Source: Streptococcus sp. S5
GTDB taxonomy: Bacteria > Bacillota > Bacilli > Lactobacillales > Streptococcaceae
Length of the DNA stretch: 64,000 nt
Assembly (NCBI RefSeq): GCF_034134805.1
Contig: NZ_CP139419.1
Coordinates: forward strand, 496,001-560,000
Direction: 5' to 3'
Part shown: piece after piece, positions 1-9,160 of the stretch
Position numbering within the stretch: the first letter of the stretch is position 1
Layout: each line of letters starts with the position of its first letter
The notes under the pieces: model-generated
Told to the model about the DNA's origin: nothing
Database searches by the model: none
What the model saw: only the letters and a program-made list of their open reading frames with translations
Translations under genes and position numbers: made by a program

Positions 1-225
1 GGAGAGATCAAGAGCGAGCACGCCACCTAGTGAGAGTCCTACCAGAATAAAGGGTTCGCTTTCTTGCTGGAGGCGCTCCATCAACCTTTCTTTGACTTCC
101 TGATAGCTTTCTTTTGGATGGGAGAAAATATCAAAAGTTTTGGAGTGCAAGGGTGAAAGTGCAAATTGGACTCCTTGCCAAGAGAGGACATCTTGCCCTA
201 GTCCATGTAAAAAAATTAGTTTCAT
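1..225 (-). CDS. alpha/beta hydrolase, N-terminal part (runs off the window)
   Basis: Only the first 75 codons are in the window; the 3' end lies left of position 1. The reading begins MKLIFLHGLGQD and contains HGLG (oxyanion-hole type motif) and, at about residues 62-68, GLSLGG, the nucleophile elbow G-x-S-x-G of alpha/beta hydrolases. The start ATG (223-225) overlaps the TGA stop of the upstream gene pabB by one base (TGATG), so the two are translationally coupled and cotranscribed. It is probably a small cytoplasmic carboxylesterase or serine hydrolase; the substrate cannot be told. The reading frame is open to the window edge with no sign of damage. Confidence 0.8.
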   Translation of the reverse strand, partial: MKLIFLHGLGQDVLSWQGVQFALSPLHSKTFDIFSHPKESYQEVKERLMERLQQESEPFILVGLSLGGVLALDLS

Positions 226-1952
226 CAGGAATCCTTTCTTTGAAAATCGAGTTCGTAGAGACCACGAAGAGCATTGCAGGCATAAATAAGATCAGCGTCT
301 GTTAAATCGTTCAGAGTTAAGAGTTTTTCTTCCACCTGCTGGGTCTCAAGAAGATGGCGCCGATAAATGCCATCGAGTAAGGGGAGGTGAGCTGGTGGGG
401 TATAGAGTTGTCCCTCTATCTCCAGCACCAGATTGCCAATCGTCGTCTCTAGCAAGGTTCCGTCTGGCAGATGGAAAATTTGCTCGTGATTTGACTGGCT
501 GAGATGGTCTCTCTGACTCGTTTTGAAATAAGTAAATGGCGTCGCTAAATCAAGCTTCTGTTCTGTCAGTTGGGCCTGTAGATAGCTAGCGGGCAAGTCG
601 GTCAGCTCTGTGATCTCTATGTGGAAGGTTCCGTTTTTTTGCAAGGCAATCCGACAACGATAGTCAAGGTTGAGATCTAAATGAGCGAGTTCTTCTTGAA
701 GTTCTTTCAGGAGTTTGGGTTCATCATAAGGATAGGCAAAGTAGCGACTAGCCTCTCTCAAACGGGTTAGGTGTTGCTCCAGGAAAGTCAACTCTCCTTG
801 GTGGATGCGGCCAGTCGTCAGGAGCTCAAATCGAGGCTCTTGCCGGTAAAGGACCGCCGATTTTTGCTTGGTTTCCTGGTATTCACTTTCCCATTTGCTG
901 TCCCAAGTGATGCCTCCTCCCACGCCATAGATGGCTTGATTTCCCTGCATTTGAAGGGTCCGGATGGCTACATTAAAAATCCGTTTCCCTTTTGGAAAAA
1001 GGATGCCGATCGTTCCACAGTAGACACCTCGAGGAGACTTCTCCGTCTTTTGGATGATTTCCATAGTGGAGATCTTCGGTGCTCCTGTAATCGAGCCACA
1101 AGGAAAGAGAGCTCGGAAGGTTTGGATCAGGTCGATTTCAGCTCGTAAGCGACTTTCAATGGTCGAGGTCATCTGCCAAACAGTGGAGTATTGCTCGACT
1201 TGGCAGAGATGGGTCACATGCTCACTTCCAATCTCCGAAATCCGGTTCATGTCATTGCGGAGGAGGTCGACGATCATCATGTTTTCTGCTCGATTTTTCG
1301 GATCGGCTTCTAGCCAAGTAGCCTCCTGAAGATCCTTTTGGTTAGTGAGACCACGGCGCGTCGTTCCCTTCATAGGGCGCGTGGTCAGTAGCCGGTCGAC
1401 TTGCTCAAAAAAGAGTTCAGGGCTGATGGAGAGGATGGAGACATCATCGTGCTGGATGAAGGCATTGTAATGGGCTTTCTGCTCTACCACCAAGCGATTG
1501 TATATAGCCAAAGGATCTGCTTTTAGCTCTTGAGAAAGCTGGACAGTGTAGTTGACCTGGTAGGTATCTCCCTGGCGGATATGGTGATGGATCGTCTTGA
1601 TGGCTTCTTGATAAGCAGGCGCCTCTACCTCTTCCTTCCAATTGGCTGGAAGATCCACAGCTTCATAGTCCTCTGGAAAAGGAAGGGTTTCGACCTTCTC
1701 GTGGATCGTAAAATAGAGGAGATACTCTCCCATAAGAGGTGCTGGATGGACAGCAAACTTCTTCTCAAAAGCAGGAGCAGCCTCATAGCTGACATAGCCA
1801 ACAGCATAAAAGCCTTGCTTCTGGTAGGCTTCGACTTCTCTAAGAAGAGCCTCTACCTGGTCGAGGTTTCTAGTTTTTAATTCCTTTATGGGCTTGGTGA
1901 AAAGGTGGCGCAAACCAAGCTCTTTAAAATCAATGATGGTTTGTTTATGCAT
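225..1952 (-). CDS. pabB: aminodeoxychorismate synthase PabB fused to a PabC-like lyase domain
   Basis: 575 residues. Residues about 1-370 are a chorismate-binding domain: PMKGTTRRG, a DLLRND motif and the GSITGAPK segment are typical of PabB/TrpE enzymes. Residues about 375-575 resemble class IV aminotransferase-fold aminodeoxychorismate lyase (PabC), ending in a DGTLLETTIGNLV segment. The fusion would make 4-amino-4-deoxychorismate and then p-aminobenzoate for folate synthesis in the cytoplasm; glutamine amidotransferase PabA is not in the window. Start ATG 1952 fits the family N-terminus. It is the first gene of a short leftward operon with the hydrolase gene. A folate supply gene is notable given the folate-dependent hut and met genes further right, but no shared regulation is visible. 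Confidence in PabB is high; in PabC activity moderate. Confidence 0.9.
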   Translation of the reverse strand: MHKQTIIDFKELGLRHLFTKPIKELKTRNLDQVEALLREVEAYQKQGFYAVGYVSYEAAPAFEKKFAVHPAPLMGEYLLYFTIHEKVETLPFPEDYEAVDLPANWKEEVEAPAYQEAIKTIHHHIRQGDTYQVNYTVQLSQELKADPLAIYNRLVVEQKAHYNAFIQHDDVSILSISPELFFEQVDRLLTTRPMKGTTRRGLTNQKDLQEATWLEADPKNRAENMMIVDLLRNDMNRISEIGSEHVTHLCQVEQYSTVWQMTSTIESRLRAEIDLIQTFRALFPCGSITGAPKISTMEIIQKTEKSPRGVYCGTIGILFPKGKRIFNVAIRTLQMQGNQAIYGVGGGITWDSKWESEYQETKQKSAVLYRQEPRFELLTTGRIHQGELTFLEQHLTRLREASRYFAYPYDEPKLLKELQEELAHLDLNLDYRCRIALQKNGTFHIEITELTDLPASYLQAQLTEQKLDLATPFTYFKTSQRDHLSQSNHEQIFHLPDGTLLETTIGNLVLEIEGQLYTPPAHLPLLDGIYRRHLLETQQVEEKLLTLNDLTDADLIYACNALRGLYELDFQRKDS

Positions 1953-2006
1953 GCTTTGAGTATATCAAAAATAGAGGAAAAAAGGTAGATAAGGATGTAA
2001 GATTCC

Positions 2007-2035
2007 TTGCTTGGCCTTTCCTTTCATGCTAAAAT
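2007..2035 (+). promoter_or_regulatory. promoter of the acyltransferase gene
   Basis: TTGCTT (2007-2012), a 17-base spacer, then TAAAAT (2030-2035), about 35 bases before the start codon and followed by the ribosome site AAGGAG near 2058. It is a reasonable sigma-A promoter by spacing, with a weak -35. Confidence 0.5.
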
Positions 2036-2070
2036 AACCATAGAAACTGCTTTGGGCAAGGAGTAGGACC

Positions 2071-3126
2071 ATGCAAAAGAATCCCCTCTATAACACCTCT
2101 AGTATCAGCTTTTTTCAATACCTCTTTGCGATTGCAGTGATTTTGGTGCATAGTGGTCGCTTGACCTCCTATGAGCCACTGCATTTTGGTCTTAAGAGTA
2201 TGCTCGGCCGGCTAGCGGTGCCATTTTTTATCGTCTGTGCCAGCTTTTTCCTCAAGCAATCCCTAGGGAATTCTCAGAAAATGAAGGCCTATCTGGTCAA
2301 AATCGTAAAAACCTATTTGTTTTGGAGTTTTGTTTACCTTCCTTATGCCTGGCTCTTTTTCTCTAGTCTCCATCTTCCTATCTATCTTTTTCCAGCAGGT
2401 GTTCTCATCGCACTGATCTATCTGGGAATGTGCTACCAACTCTGGTATATCCCGGCCTTTTTGCTGGGCTTGTTTTTGGTCAATCAATTGGTCAAACGCC
2501 TAGGTATGGTTTGGACGGGGGTGATCACTTTTCTTCTTTACTGCTGGGGCTTGATCGAGACCTATTCGGCTTATCTGGACACCACAAGTCTTCTTAAGGG
2601 TTACCAGCTCTACAGCAATTTATTTTTTACAGCGCGAAATGGTCTCTTTTACACGCCCATTTTTATCTATATGGGTTATTATCTGTATGACCATTTTCAT
2701 GCACAAACTTTTAGCATTCACCGTTGGCAAAAGCTAGCACTTGCCTTTGGTTTGCTCTGCCTCGAAGGCATCATCATTTTTCAACACGAAGGAATTGATA
2801 AGAACTTTTTCTTTCTTCTTCCCTTTGTGACCGTTTATTTTGTCAATGCCTGCCTGCGATCGTCCTTTTTGAAAAGCTATGATTTACAGTATTTAAAGCA
2901 AATGAGTATAGCTCTTTACTTCTCGCATCCGATCTTTATCGAGTGGGCTCGCTATGGCTTTAGCAGCCTCCCTCTCTCTTATCCAGACAGGGGCAAGCTG
3001 ATTTTTGTGACTGCCTTGTTTGGCAGCCACCTCTTTGGACTAGCCATGCTGTGGGTACGAGAGAGAAGGGAAAAACAAAAGATTCCTTCAAATGGTGAAG
3101 AGTTAGATAAAATAACCAACCAATAG
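2071..3126 (+). CDS. membrane acyltransferase, acyltransferase-3 family
   Basis: 351 residues, with about ten hydrophobic segments spread over the length and a short basic tail. The N-terminus (SFFQYLFAIAVILVHSG near residues 12-28) matches the first helix of acyltransferase-3/OafA-type proteins, where the conserved His of the IxxHS segment lies in the active site; the next loop has GRLAVPFFIVCASFFL, also typical. Such proteins transfer acetyl or other acyl groups to cell-surface sugars or glycopolymers. The acceptor cannot be predicted. It is a single gene with its own promoter and a strong terminator at 3137-3167, divergent from pabB. Confidence 0.85.
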   Translation: MQKNPLYNTSSISFFQYLFAIAVILVHSGRLTSYEPLHFGLKSMLGRLAVPFFIVCASFFLKQSLGNSQKMKAYLVKIVKTYLFWSFVYLPYAWLFFSSLHLPIYLFPAGVLIALIYLGMCYQLWYIPAFLLGLFLVNQLVKRLGMVWTGVITFLLYCWGLIETYSAYLDTTSLLKGYQLYSNLFFTARNGLFYTPIFIYMGYYLYDHFHAQTFSIHRWQKLALAFGLLCLEGIIIFQHEGIDKNFFFLLPFVTVYFVNACLRSSFLKSYDLQYLKQMSIALYFSHPIFIEWARYGFSSLPLSYPDRGKLIFVTALFGSHLFGLAMLWVRERREKQKIPSNGEELDKITNQ

Positions 3127-3136
3127 TAGGGTGTAC

Positions 3137-3167
3137 AAAACTCAAGCAGATGTGTTTGAGTTTTTTT
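3137..3167 (+). terminator. rho-independent terminator after the acyltransferase gene
   Basis: AAAACTCAA (3137-3145) pairs with TTGAGTTTT (3156-3164), followed by more T residues. Confidence 0.85.
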
Positions 3168-3284
3168 GTATGAAGAAAATCAAGGAAGAATAAGAATTGG
3201 CAGACTGCTCCTCCTTGTTTATAAATGTTTTATTTTCTTGCCCTTGGATAGAAGAAAGGGGAAATCAGTACCAGATAGTGATTT

Positions 3285-3321
3285 ATAATATAGACATCAT
3301 TGCAAATAATGTCTATATTAT
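3285..3321. promoter_or_regulatory. 13-bp perfect inverted repeat upstream of the wall-protein gene
   Basis: ATAATATAGACAT (3285-3297) and ATGTCTATATTAT (3309-3321) are exact inverted copies with an 11-base spacer, about 108 bases before the start of the large surface-protein gene. There is no T tract, so it is not a standard terminator. The AT-rich symmetric arms fit an operator. The rest of the 302-base gap (3127-3428) holds the terminator above and an AT-rich stretch with a possible TTGAAA (3341) but no well-spaced -10; the ribosome site is AAAGGAG near 3415. Confidence 0.5.
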
Positions 3322-3428
3322 TGAATAGTGATGATTTAATTTGAAAAGCAAAGGATATTTTAAAAAATAAGTGATAAAATTAAAGGGAGGGCCTTTTGGA
3401 AGGCTAACAAAAGTAAAGGAGATAAGAC

Positions 3429-6400
3429 ATGAAAAAGCTTCGTTCATTATGGAAAGACTTTTTGAAAAAAGGTTTTGCCATTTTAACAATTTTCATGATG
3501 CTAGGCCAGCTTGGTCAAGGGGCGATCACAGCCTTTGCCAATGAGCTAGCAGTCGGGGATAATGGGGCCTTGGATGTTGCCCTTATGTATGGGGATAAAC
3601 AAGATCATCCAGGTGGAATGTCCTATTATACAGGGGATACCATGTCTGGTTATATCCAGATCACCCCTAAGAATTTGACAACGGATATTAATGAAGTAAC
3701 GGTGACCTTGAAGGTTCCTGGAAAGTACTTACGAGAAGTTAGTTTCCCTGACTTCAATAGTGCTTCAGAGCATGACAAACCAACGGTTACAAAAGTTGGA
3801 GATGATTATCAAGTCACACTTCACTTTAACAATTACCAAAAGTCTGAGGTCCTGACTTTACCATTTATTGGAAAATTTAAAGTCGGTTATGCACCGACCA
3901 ATTATTCATTGGATATTACGGGTACCTTGAATATCAATGGTCAAGAAGCAAAACTCAATGATATCATTTGGAAACCCAAGTACAATGACTATCGCTTAAC
4001 CAAGTATATCAACCAAAACTTGAACGAAGCCATGTCCAAGGACTATGCGGAAGCCATGCCTGGTGTTGTCAAAGGGGCTGACGGAAAAAATTATATTGAA
4101 ACCCCATCATCTGTTCCATTTGCATTTCAATTGGAGGGAATGCAAGGACAGTATGGGGGACAATATCGTCAATTAGAATCAGTAACGCTTACCGATAAGT
4201 TGCCAACCTATACAGATAAAAATGGCAATACCCGGACAGCAGTTTTAGATACAGCTAAGTCTGAAGGCTGGGTAGATAATGGAGATGGCACCGTTTCTAA
4301 GACGTTTACAGCAGATGCAAATGGTAATCCAGCAGCTTATCACCAAGAATTCATGGCAAAAATCAAGAATACAAGTTACCTTTACTTGAAGTTTCCTGAT
4401 TTAGTTTTGGAAAAGGACCAGACTCTCAAAGACGTCCTTAGTAAGGATTTGACAAACTCAGGAAGTATTGTGGGAATTCCTGCCAATCGTGGAGAAGGAG
4501 AACCGGATATTACAGCTGAAGATTCCCTCATTTTCCGCTTGACCTCTCGTGACCTGGAAGGGGCTGGAAGTTTTGCCAAAAAAGCAGATGGTGATGTCTA
4601 TGATTCAACTGAATACAAGGCAGCAAACTATAAATGGATCATCGCTTTTGATAATAAAACTCCTTCGACACAAAAGAATTTTGTTTTCTATGATGAGACA
4701 GTGGACTCTCGGTTAAAATTCACCAAGATTGATTACGCTCGTCTTATGGAAGGAATTTACGGTATTGGTGAGCATATCAGTAAATATGTAAAACGCTTGA
4801 CCCTTACTTTAGAAGATGGTAGCCAAAAAGAAATTCAGCCAGAAACCGATAAAGATGGCAATGGCTTGATTGATTTAACCAAGTATGGAACCGTTGTCGG
4901 TTGGCGGATGGAAATGAAGGATGATTTTGTCCTAAAATCTGGTCAAGGAATTCGCCTCAATACCTATACAAGCTTCAAAGATCCAGAAAAGACTCGTTAC
5001 GATGAAAATGATGCGACCAAGAATGAATTCAAGAATACAGGTCGTGTCACTTATCAAACGCAATCAAACCTTGCTAAAGACCAAACATCAGATTGGACCT
5101 TTAAGCTGATTCCTTTGAAGGAAAGCTTTGAGATTTCAAAAACGACGGATTACAATGATGTTCGTTATACTGATGGAGAAAATATTCGTTTTGGTTTGAT
5201 GGCAACCAAAGTAGTTTTAGATCCTGATAAGGATTATGGAGACCTGCGAATCATTGATCTTTATGATCCAAATACCCTTAAAGTCGACTATAAAGATTTT
5301 GAGAGAAACCTTGCCTCTAATGAAAAAGGTATGAAATTCTTAAAGAGCTACGATGTCATTGAAAACTACCACAATTCTGGACGGACAGCTCTCATCATGC
5401 ATTTGGATCAAAAAGAGTTTATTAAAGCTTCTCTTCAAGATCTTAATCGCGTGCGTCTACCATTTATCGTGGCCGATCTGAAAGGGAAAGACGATGGTGG
5501 GACCTTCACCAATAAGGTTTATGTCGCTGGAAATGGGATCCACGATCTTGAAAATGCCAACCCTGATCGGGTCACGGAAGATGTGTATGATCTGAACGGA
5601 AATGGTTCAACAACGGATAAAATTCCATATGCTCAATCAAACTATACGATTGTTGCGGCTGAAGGAATCTATGCACGCAAATATATCGCTAAAAATGATG
5701 ACCTGTCAGACGCTTCGATTGTGACACGTACCTTCAAACCAGGTGAGACCTTTAACTACAAACTCACTATTAAAAATAATACGGATAAGGCAGTAGAAGA
5801 CGGAGTCGTCTATGATGTCCTACCAAAAGTAAAAGACGTTAACACACTAGACGGATCTGGTCGGATGACAGAATACACGGTCAGCCTTCGTGGACCAGTG
5901 ACAGCTCCAGAAGGATGGACGGTCTACTATACAACTGATACAGGCGTTACGACAGATACCATGGCGCAAGCTGCTGACAAGGATATCTGGACGACAGCTG
6001 TGGCTGATTACAGTCAAGTAACAGGAATCAAGTTAGTTGCAAATGCTGGTACTACGATTCCTGCGCGTGGTGAAGCAAGTTTTGGTGTCCCGGTTGTAAA
6101 TCCAAGTGAATTGACCGATGAAGTCAAGGCTTTGATGCAAAAACGTACCAAAGATAATGAAGACAACGGCGGTCGTTCCGGTCTTGTTCAAGCCCATAAC
6201 CAATTTGGTTACAAGGCCAAAGGTCACGAAGGAAATCGTGAGTCTAACACCGTAACTGCACAAATCTTCTCGGCTGCTTTCCAAGTCAAGAAGGTGGACA
6301 AGGATGATCCTAAGAAAGTCCTTGAAGGTGCTAAATTTACCTTAACTGATGCAAATGGTGCGGTTGTTGCGACGGCAACTTCTGATAAAAAAGGGGAACT

Positions 6401-8828
6401 TTCCTTTAACACCTTAACAGAAGGAACCTATACGCTCAAAGAAACCAAAGCACCTGAAAACTACAAGTTGGATGAAACAGAACATGTTGTGGTTGTCACC
6501 TATGATGCGGACAAACAAATCTACCACGTCACGGTGGATGGAAAAGCGGTTGGCTCAAAAGCAGTCCCAGTCGAGATCGCTAATGAAGCAGATATCAAGT
6601 ATCTCGATCTTGAAGCTTCAAAAGTTTGGGATGACCAAGACAACCAAGAAGGGCTTCGCCCAGCAAGTGTGGAATTCCAACTCTACAAGAATGGCAAAGC
6701 TCAAGGAAAACCAGTCACGGTTTCAGCCGCAACAGACTGGAAAGCCCACTTTACGAATCTTCCAGATAAAGACAGTGATGGCAAGCTCAATACCTACACT
6801 GTTAAAGAAGTGAAAGTTCCGACTCATTATACGGTCGATACAGAAGAAGCCAGCTTCACAGATGGAAAAGCCACCATCACCAACAAGCGCACTCCTGAGA
6901 CAACGACTATCACAGTCAAGAAAGTCTGGGATGATGCACAAAACCAAGATGGTCTTCGCCCATCTACCATCAAAGTTCACCTCTTGGCAAATGGAACAGA
7001 GGTGCAAGCTCTTGATCTGACTGGTGAAGGAGATGAATGGACTCATACCTTCACAGACCTACCCGTCTATAAAGATGGTCAAAAAGTTGTCTACACAGTG
7101 ACAGAAGACAAAGTGGACAATTACACTACTAAGATTGATGGAACTACGATTACCAATACTTACAAACCAGGTAAGACAAGCCTTACTGTTACGAAAAACT
7201 GGAAGGATGCCAATAACCAAGATGGCCTTCGTCCAAAAACAATCAAGGTTCAATTGTATGCTGGTGATCAAAAGGTTGGTAAGGCGGTTGAATTGTCAGC
7301 AGATAACAAATGGACCCATACCTTCTCAAACCTAGACGAGAAGAAAGCTGGCCAATTTATCAACTATACAGTCAAAGAAATCGATGTTCCAGAAGGCTAC
7401 ACACAAGCTGTCGAAGCAACTAACCCAGGTCAAGTAGTCGTGACCAACACGCACGAACCAGAAAAGACCAAAGTAGAAGTGAGCAAGAAGTGGGAAGATG
7501 GAGACAACCAAGACGGCCTTCGTCCAGCCAGCATTCAAGTTCAATTATACAAAGATGGCCTTGCGACGGATCAAGTGGTAGAACTCTCAGCAGCGAATGA
7601 TTGGAAAGGTGCTTTTGAAAACCTTGATGCCAAGGCAGCTGGAAAAGCAATCACTTATACGGTGAAAGAAGTCGCTGTCCCAGATGGTTACAAGGTGACG
7701 GTAAATGATAAGGACAAGGCCAATGTTGTCTTGACCAATACGCATGAACCAGCTTTGACAGAGATGAAAGTTACGAAGAAATGGGAAGATGCCAATGACC
7801 AAGATGGTCTTCGTCCAAAATCCATTAAGGTTCAACTCTATGCTGGTGATGAAAAAGTAGGAGATCCAGTTGAGTTGTCAGCGGACAATCAGTGGACTCA
7901 TACCTTTAGTAAATTAGCTGAAAAGAAAGCCGGTCAAGCTATCAGCTACCGTGTGGAAGAAGTCTCTGTTCCTGAAGGCTACCAAGTCACTGCTGATACC
8001 TCTGATGCTGCTCACACGATCTTGACCAATACGCATACGCCTGCGGTGATCGATATTCCAGTGACCAAGATCTGGAATGACCAAGACAATCAAGATGGTC
8101 TTCGTCCAGCAAGTATCGTGGTGAATCTTCTTGCCAATGGTGAAAAAGTTGCTCAAAAAGAACTCACGAATGCGACAGATTGGAAAGAAAGCTTCACAGG
8201 TCTACCAAAATTCAAGGATGGAAAAGAAATCGTCTATACTCTTCAAGAAGAGAAGGTAGCTGAATATACGACTACAATTGATCAGGCTGCTTATACCATT
8301 ACCAATACCCATGCACCTGGTAAGACAAGCGTCACGGTCACTAAGAAGTGGGATGATGAGAATGACAAGGATGGAATTCGTCCGAAGAGTATTCGCGTTC
8401 AACTCTATGCCAATGATCAAAAAGTCGGTCAAGAAGTAGAATTGTCAGCTGAAAACAAGTGGACCCATACCTTTGCAGATTTAGATGAAAAAGCAAATGG
8501 AAACACCATCACTTATACAGTGAGAGAAGTCAGTGTTCCAAAGGGCTATGAAGCTCGTAATGACGAGGATCGTAAAGGAAATGTTGTGATTACTAACAAG
8601 CATGTTCCAAAAGAAACTCCAAAACAACCAACTCCTCCAAGTTCTTCTGAACCAAAGAAACCGGGTCAACCTGAACCTAAAAAACCAAGCCAACCAGAGC
8701 CGAAGAAACCAGGCAAGATCTTAGGATTCTTACCAAATACAGGTACGACCATCTCTATTATTAGCTTAGTTTTAGCCTTTGTCTTGGCAAGCATTGCAGC
8801 TTATATTTTGAAGAAAAAGAAAAAATAA
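3429..8828 (+). CDS. giant LPNTG-anchored surface protein with one SpaA-type and seven Cna_B repeats
   Basis: 1799 residues. Signal peptide about 1-37 (basic start, hydrophobic core, AFA cleavage site); no YSIRK motif. Residues about 40-940 are a non-repetitive N-terminal region with beta-rich, adhesin-like sequence; near 770-830 there is a DUF11-like segment (FKPGETFNYKLTIKN). A SpaA/prealbumin-like domain follows (about 950-1055), then seven Cna_B domains of roughly 95 residues from about 1064 to 1724, each opening with K-W-x-D-x-x-x-Q/K-D/E-G-L/I-R-P and closing with Y-T-V-x-E. The Lys and Glu are placed as in isopeptide-forming domains. A Pro/Lys-rich wall spacer (about 1727-1767), LPNTG (1768-1772), a hydrophobic segment and KKKKK end the protein. 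It should be a rigid stalked adhesin attached by sortase A. No pilin sortase or partner pilin lies nearby. Ligand unknown. Confidence 0.93.
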   Translation: MKKLRSLWKDFLKKGFAILTIFMMLGQLGQGAITAFANELAVGDNGALDVALMYGDKQDHPGGMSYYTGDTMSGYIQITPKNLTTDINEVTVTLKVPGKYLREVSFPDFNSASEHDKPTVTKVGDDYQVTLHFNNYQKSEVLTLPFIGKFKVGYAPTNYSLDITGTLNINGQEAKLNDIIWKPKYNDYRLTKYINQNLNEAMSKDYAEAMPGVVKGADGKNYIETPSSVPFAFQLEGMQGQYGGQYRQLESVTLTDKLPTYTDKNGNTRTAVLDTAKSEGWVDNGDGTVSKTFTADANGNPAAYHQEFMAKIKNTSYLYLKFPDLVLEKDQTLKDVLSKDLTNSGSIVGIPANRGEGEPDITAEDSLIFRLTSRDLEGAGSFAKKADGDVYDSTEYKAANYKWIIAFDNKTPSTQKNFVFYDETVDSRLKFTKIDYARLMEGIYGIGEHISKYVKRLTLTLEDGSQKEIQPETDKDGNGLIDLTKYGTVVGWRMEMKDDFVLKSGQGIRLNTYTSFKDPEKTRYDENDATKNEFKNTGRVTYQTQSNLAKDQTSDWTFKLIPLKESFEISKTTDYNDVRYTDGENIRFGLMATKVVLDPDKDYGDLRIIDLYDPNTLKVDYKDFERNLASNEKGMKFLKSYDVIENYHNSGRTALIMHLDQKEFIKASLQDLNRVRLPFIVADLKGKDDGGTFTNKVYVAGNGIHDLENANPDRVTEDVYDLNGNGSTTDKIPYAQSNYTIVAAEGIYARKYIAKNDDLSDASIVTRTFKPGETFNYKLTIKNNTDKAVEDGVVYDVLPKVKDVNTLDGSGRMTEYTVSLRGPVTAPEGWTVYYTTDTGVTTDTMAQAADKDIWTTAVADYSQVTGIKLVANAGTTIPARGEASFGVPVVNPSELTDEVKALMQKRTKDNEDNGGRSGLVQAHNQFGYKAKGHEGNRESNTVTAQIFSAAFQVKKVDKDDPKKVLEGAKFTLTDANGAVVATATSDKKGELSFNTLTEGTYTLKETKAPENYKLDETEHVVVVTYDADKQIYHVTVDGKAVGSKAVPVEIANEADIKYLDLEASKVWDDQDNQEGLRPASVEFQLYKNGKAQGKPVTVSAATDWKAHFTNLPDKDSDGKLNTYTVKEVKVPTHYTVDTEEASFTDGKATITNKRTPETTTITVKKVWDDAQNQDGLRPSTIKVHLLANGTEVQALDLTGEGDEWTHTFTDLPVYKDGQKVVYTVTEDKVDNYTTKIDGTTITNTYKPGKTSLTVTKNWKDANNQDGLRPKTIKVQLYAGDQKVGKAVELSADNKWTHTFSNLDEKKAGQFINYTVKEIDVPEGYTQAVEATNPGQVVVTNTHEPEKTKVEVSKKWEDGDNQDGLRPASIQVQLYKDGLATDQVVELSAANDWKGAFENLDAKAAGKAITYTVKEVAVPDGYKVTVNDKDKANVVLTNTHEPALTEMKVTKKWEDANDQDGLRPKSIKVQLYAGDEKVGDPVELSADNQWTHTFSKLAEKKAGQAISYRVEEVSVPEGYQVTADTSDAAHTILTNTHTPAVIDIPVTKIWNDQDNQDGLRPASIVVNLLANGEKVAQKELTNATDWKESFTGLPKFKDGKEIVYTLQEEKVAEYTTTIDQAAYTITNTHAPGKTSVTVTKKWDDENDKDGIRPKSIRVQLYANDQKVGQEVELSAENKWTHTFADLDEKANGNTITYTVREVSVPKGYEARNDEDRKGNVVITNKHVPKETPKQPTPPSSSEPKKPGQPEPKKPSQPEPKKPGKILGFLPNTGTTISIISLVLAFVLASIAAYILKKKKK
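6620..8600 (+). repeat. seven tandem in-frame Cna_B-coding repeats
   Basis: Units of about 285 bases start near 6620, 6910, 7180, 7470, 7760, 8050 and 8330. All carry a near-identical block such as AACCAAGATGGTCTTCGTCC. Copies are diverged rather than identical, so this is an old array, yet long enough shared stretches remain for recombination to change copy number. Confidence 0.9.
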
Positions 8829-8851
8829 GCTAGTGCTTCCTTTATAAAATG

Positions 8852-8883
8852 AAACAAACACCAGAGATGGTGTTTGTTTTTTT
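8852..8883 (+). terminator. terminator of the wall-protein gene
   Basis: AACAAACACC (8852-8861) pairs with GGTGTTTGTT (8868-8877), followed by a T run. The region 8884-8978 after it holds nothing recognisable. Confidence 0.9.
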
Positions 8884-8978
8884 ATAGTGGCCTCTTATAA
8901 TTGTCTTGCGATCATTCTCATGGGCGCTTGCTCTATTTTTTAATTCCCGAACGTTTTCAAAAAAAATTCAGAAAATTC

Positions 8979-9006
8979 TTGACTTCTATGAAAATCGGAG
9001 TATGAT
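8979..9006 (+). promoter_or_regulatory. promoter of the ECF transporter operon
   Basis: TTGACT (8979-8984), 16-base spacer, TATGAT (9001-9006). Transcription would begin near 9013, giving a leader of about 150 bases before the first gene. Confidence 0.7.
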
Positions 9007-9012
9007 TAGTTG

Positions 9013-9160
9013 TGAACTGTTGAACAATCATTTTCAAGAAAATCCCTGATGTCGACTAAGGGATCTGTGAAAGGAGAAGCGGTTCAAATCGAAAATCTAT
9101 AGAGCGTTGCGTCCGAAAGTCTAAACAGACACGGCTCTTTAAAAACAAAAGGAGAAGATT
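9013..9160 (+). promoter_or_regulatory. structured 5' leader of the ECF operon, possible riboswitch
   Basis: Hairpin 1: ATCCCT (9042-9047) with AGGGAT (9059-9064). Hairpin 2: AGAGC (9101-9105) with GCTCT (9134-9138), enclosing CGT/ACG (9110-9112 with 9131-9133) and GTCT-AAAC-AGAC (9119-9130). Between them the Shine-Dalgarno-like AAAGGAGAAG (9070-9079) occurs without a usable start codon; a near copy serves the real gene at about 9149. ECF S-component genes are often controlled by vitamin-sensing riboswitches, so a metabolite-responsive leader is plausible, but the sequence does not match the TPP, FMN, cobalamin, THF or preQ1 consensus that I can recall. Confidence 0.4.

Noticed and set aside
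6620..8600. Regular repeats as a CRISPR or non-coding array
   Set aside because: Units of about 285 bases stay in frame and encode Cna_B domains; there are no short identical repeats with unique spacers.
9013..9160. Assignment of the ECF leader to a named riboswitch (TPP, FMN, cobalamin, THF, preQ1)
   Set aside because: None of the conserved core strings of these classes could be found, so only a structured leader is claimed.
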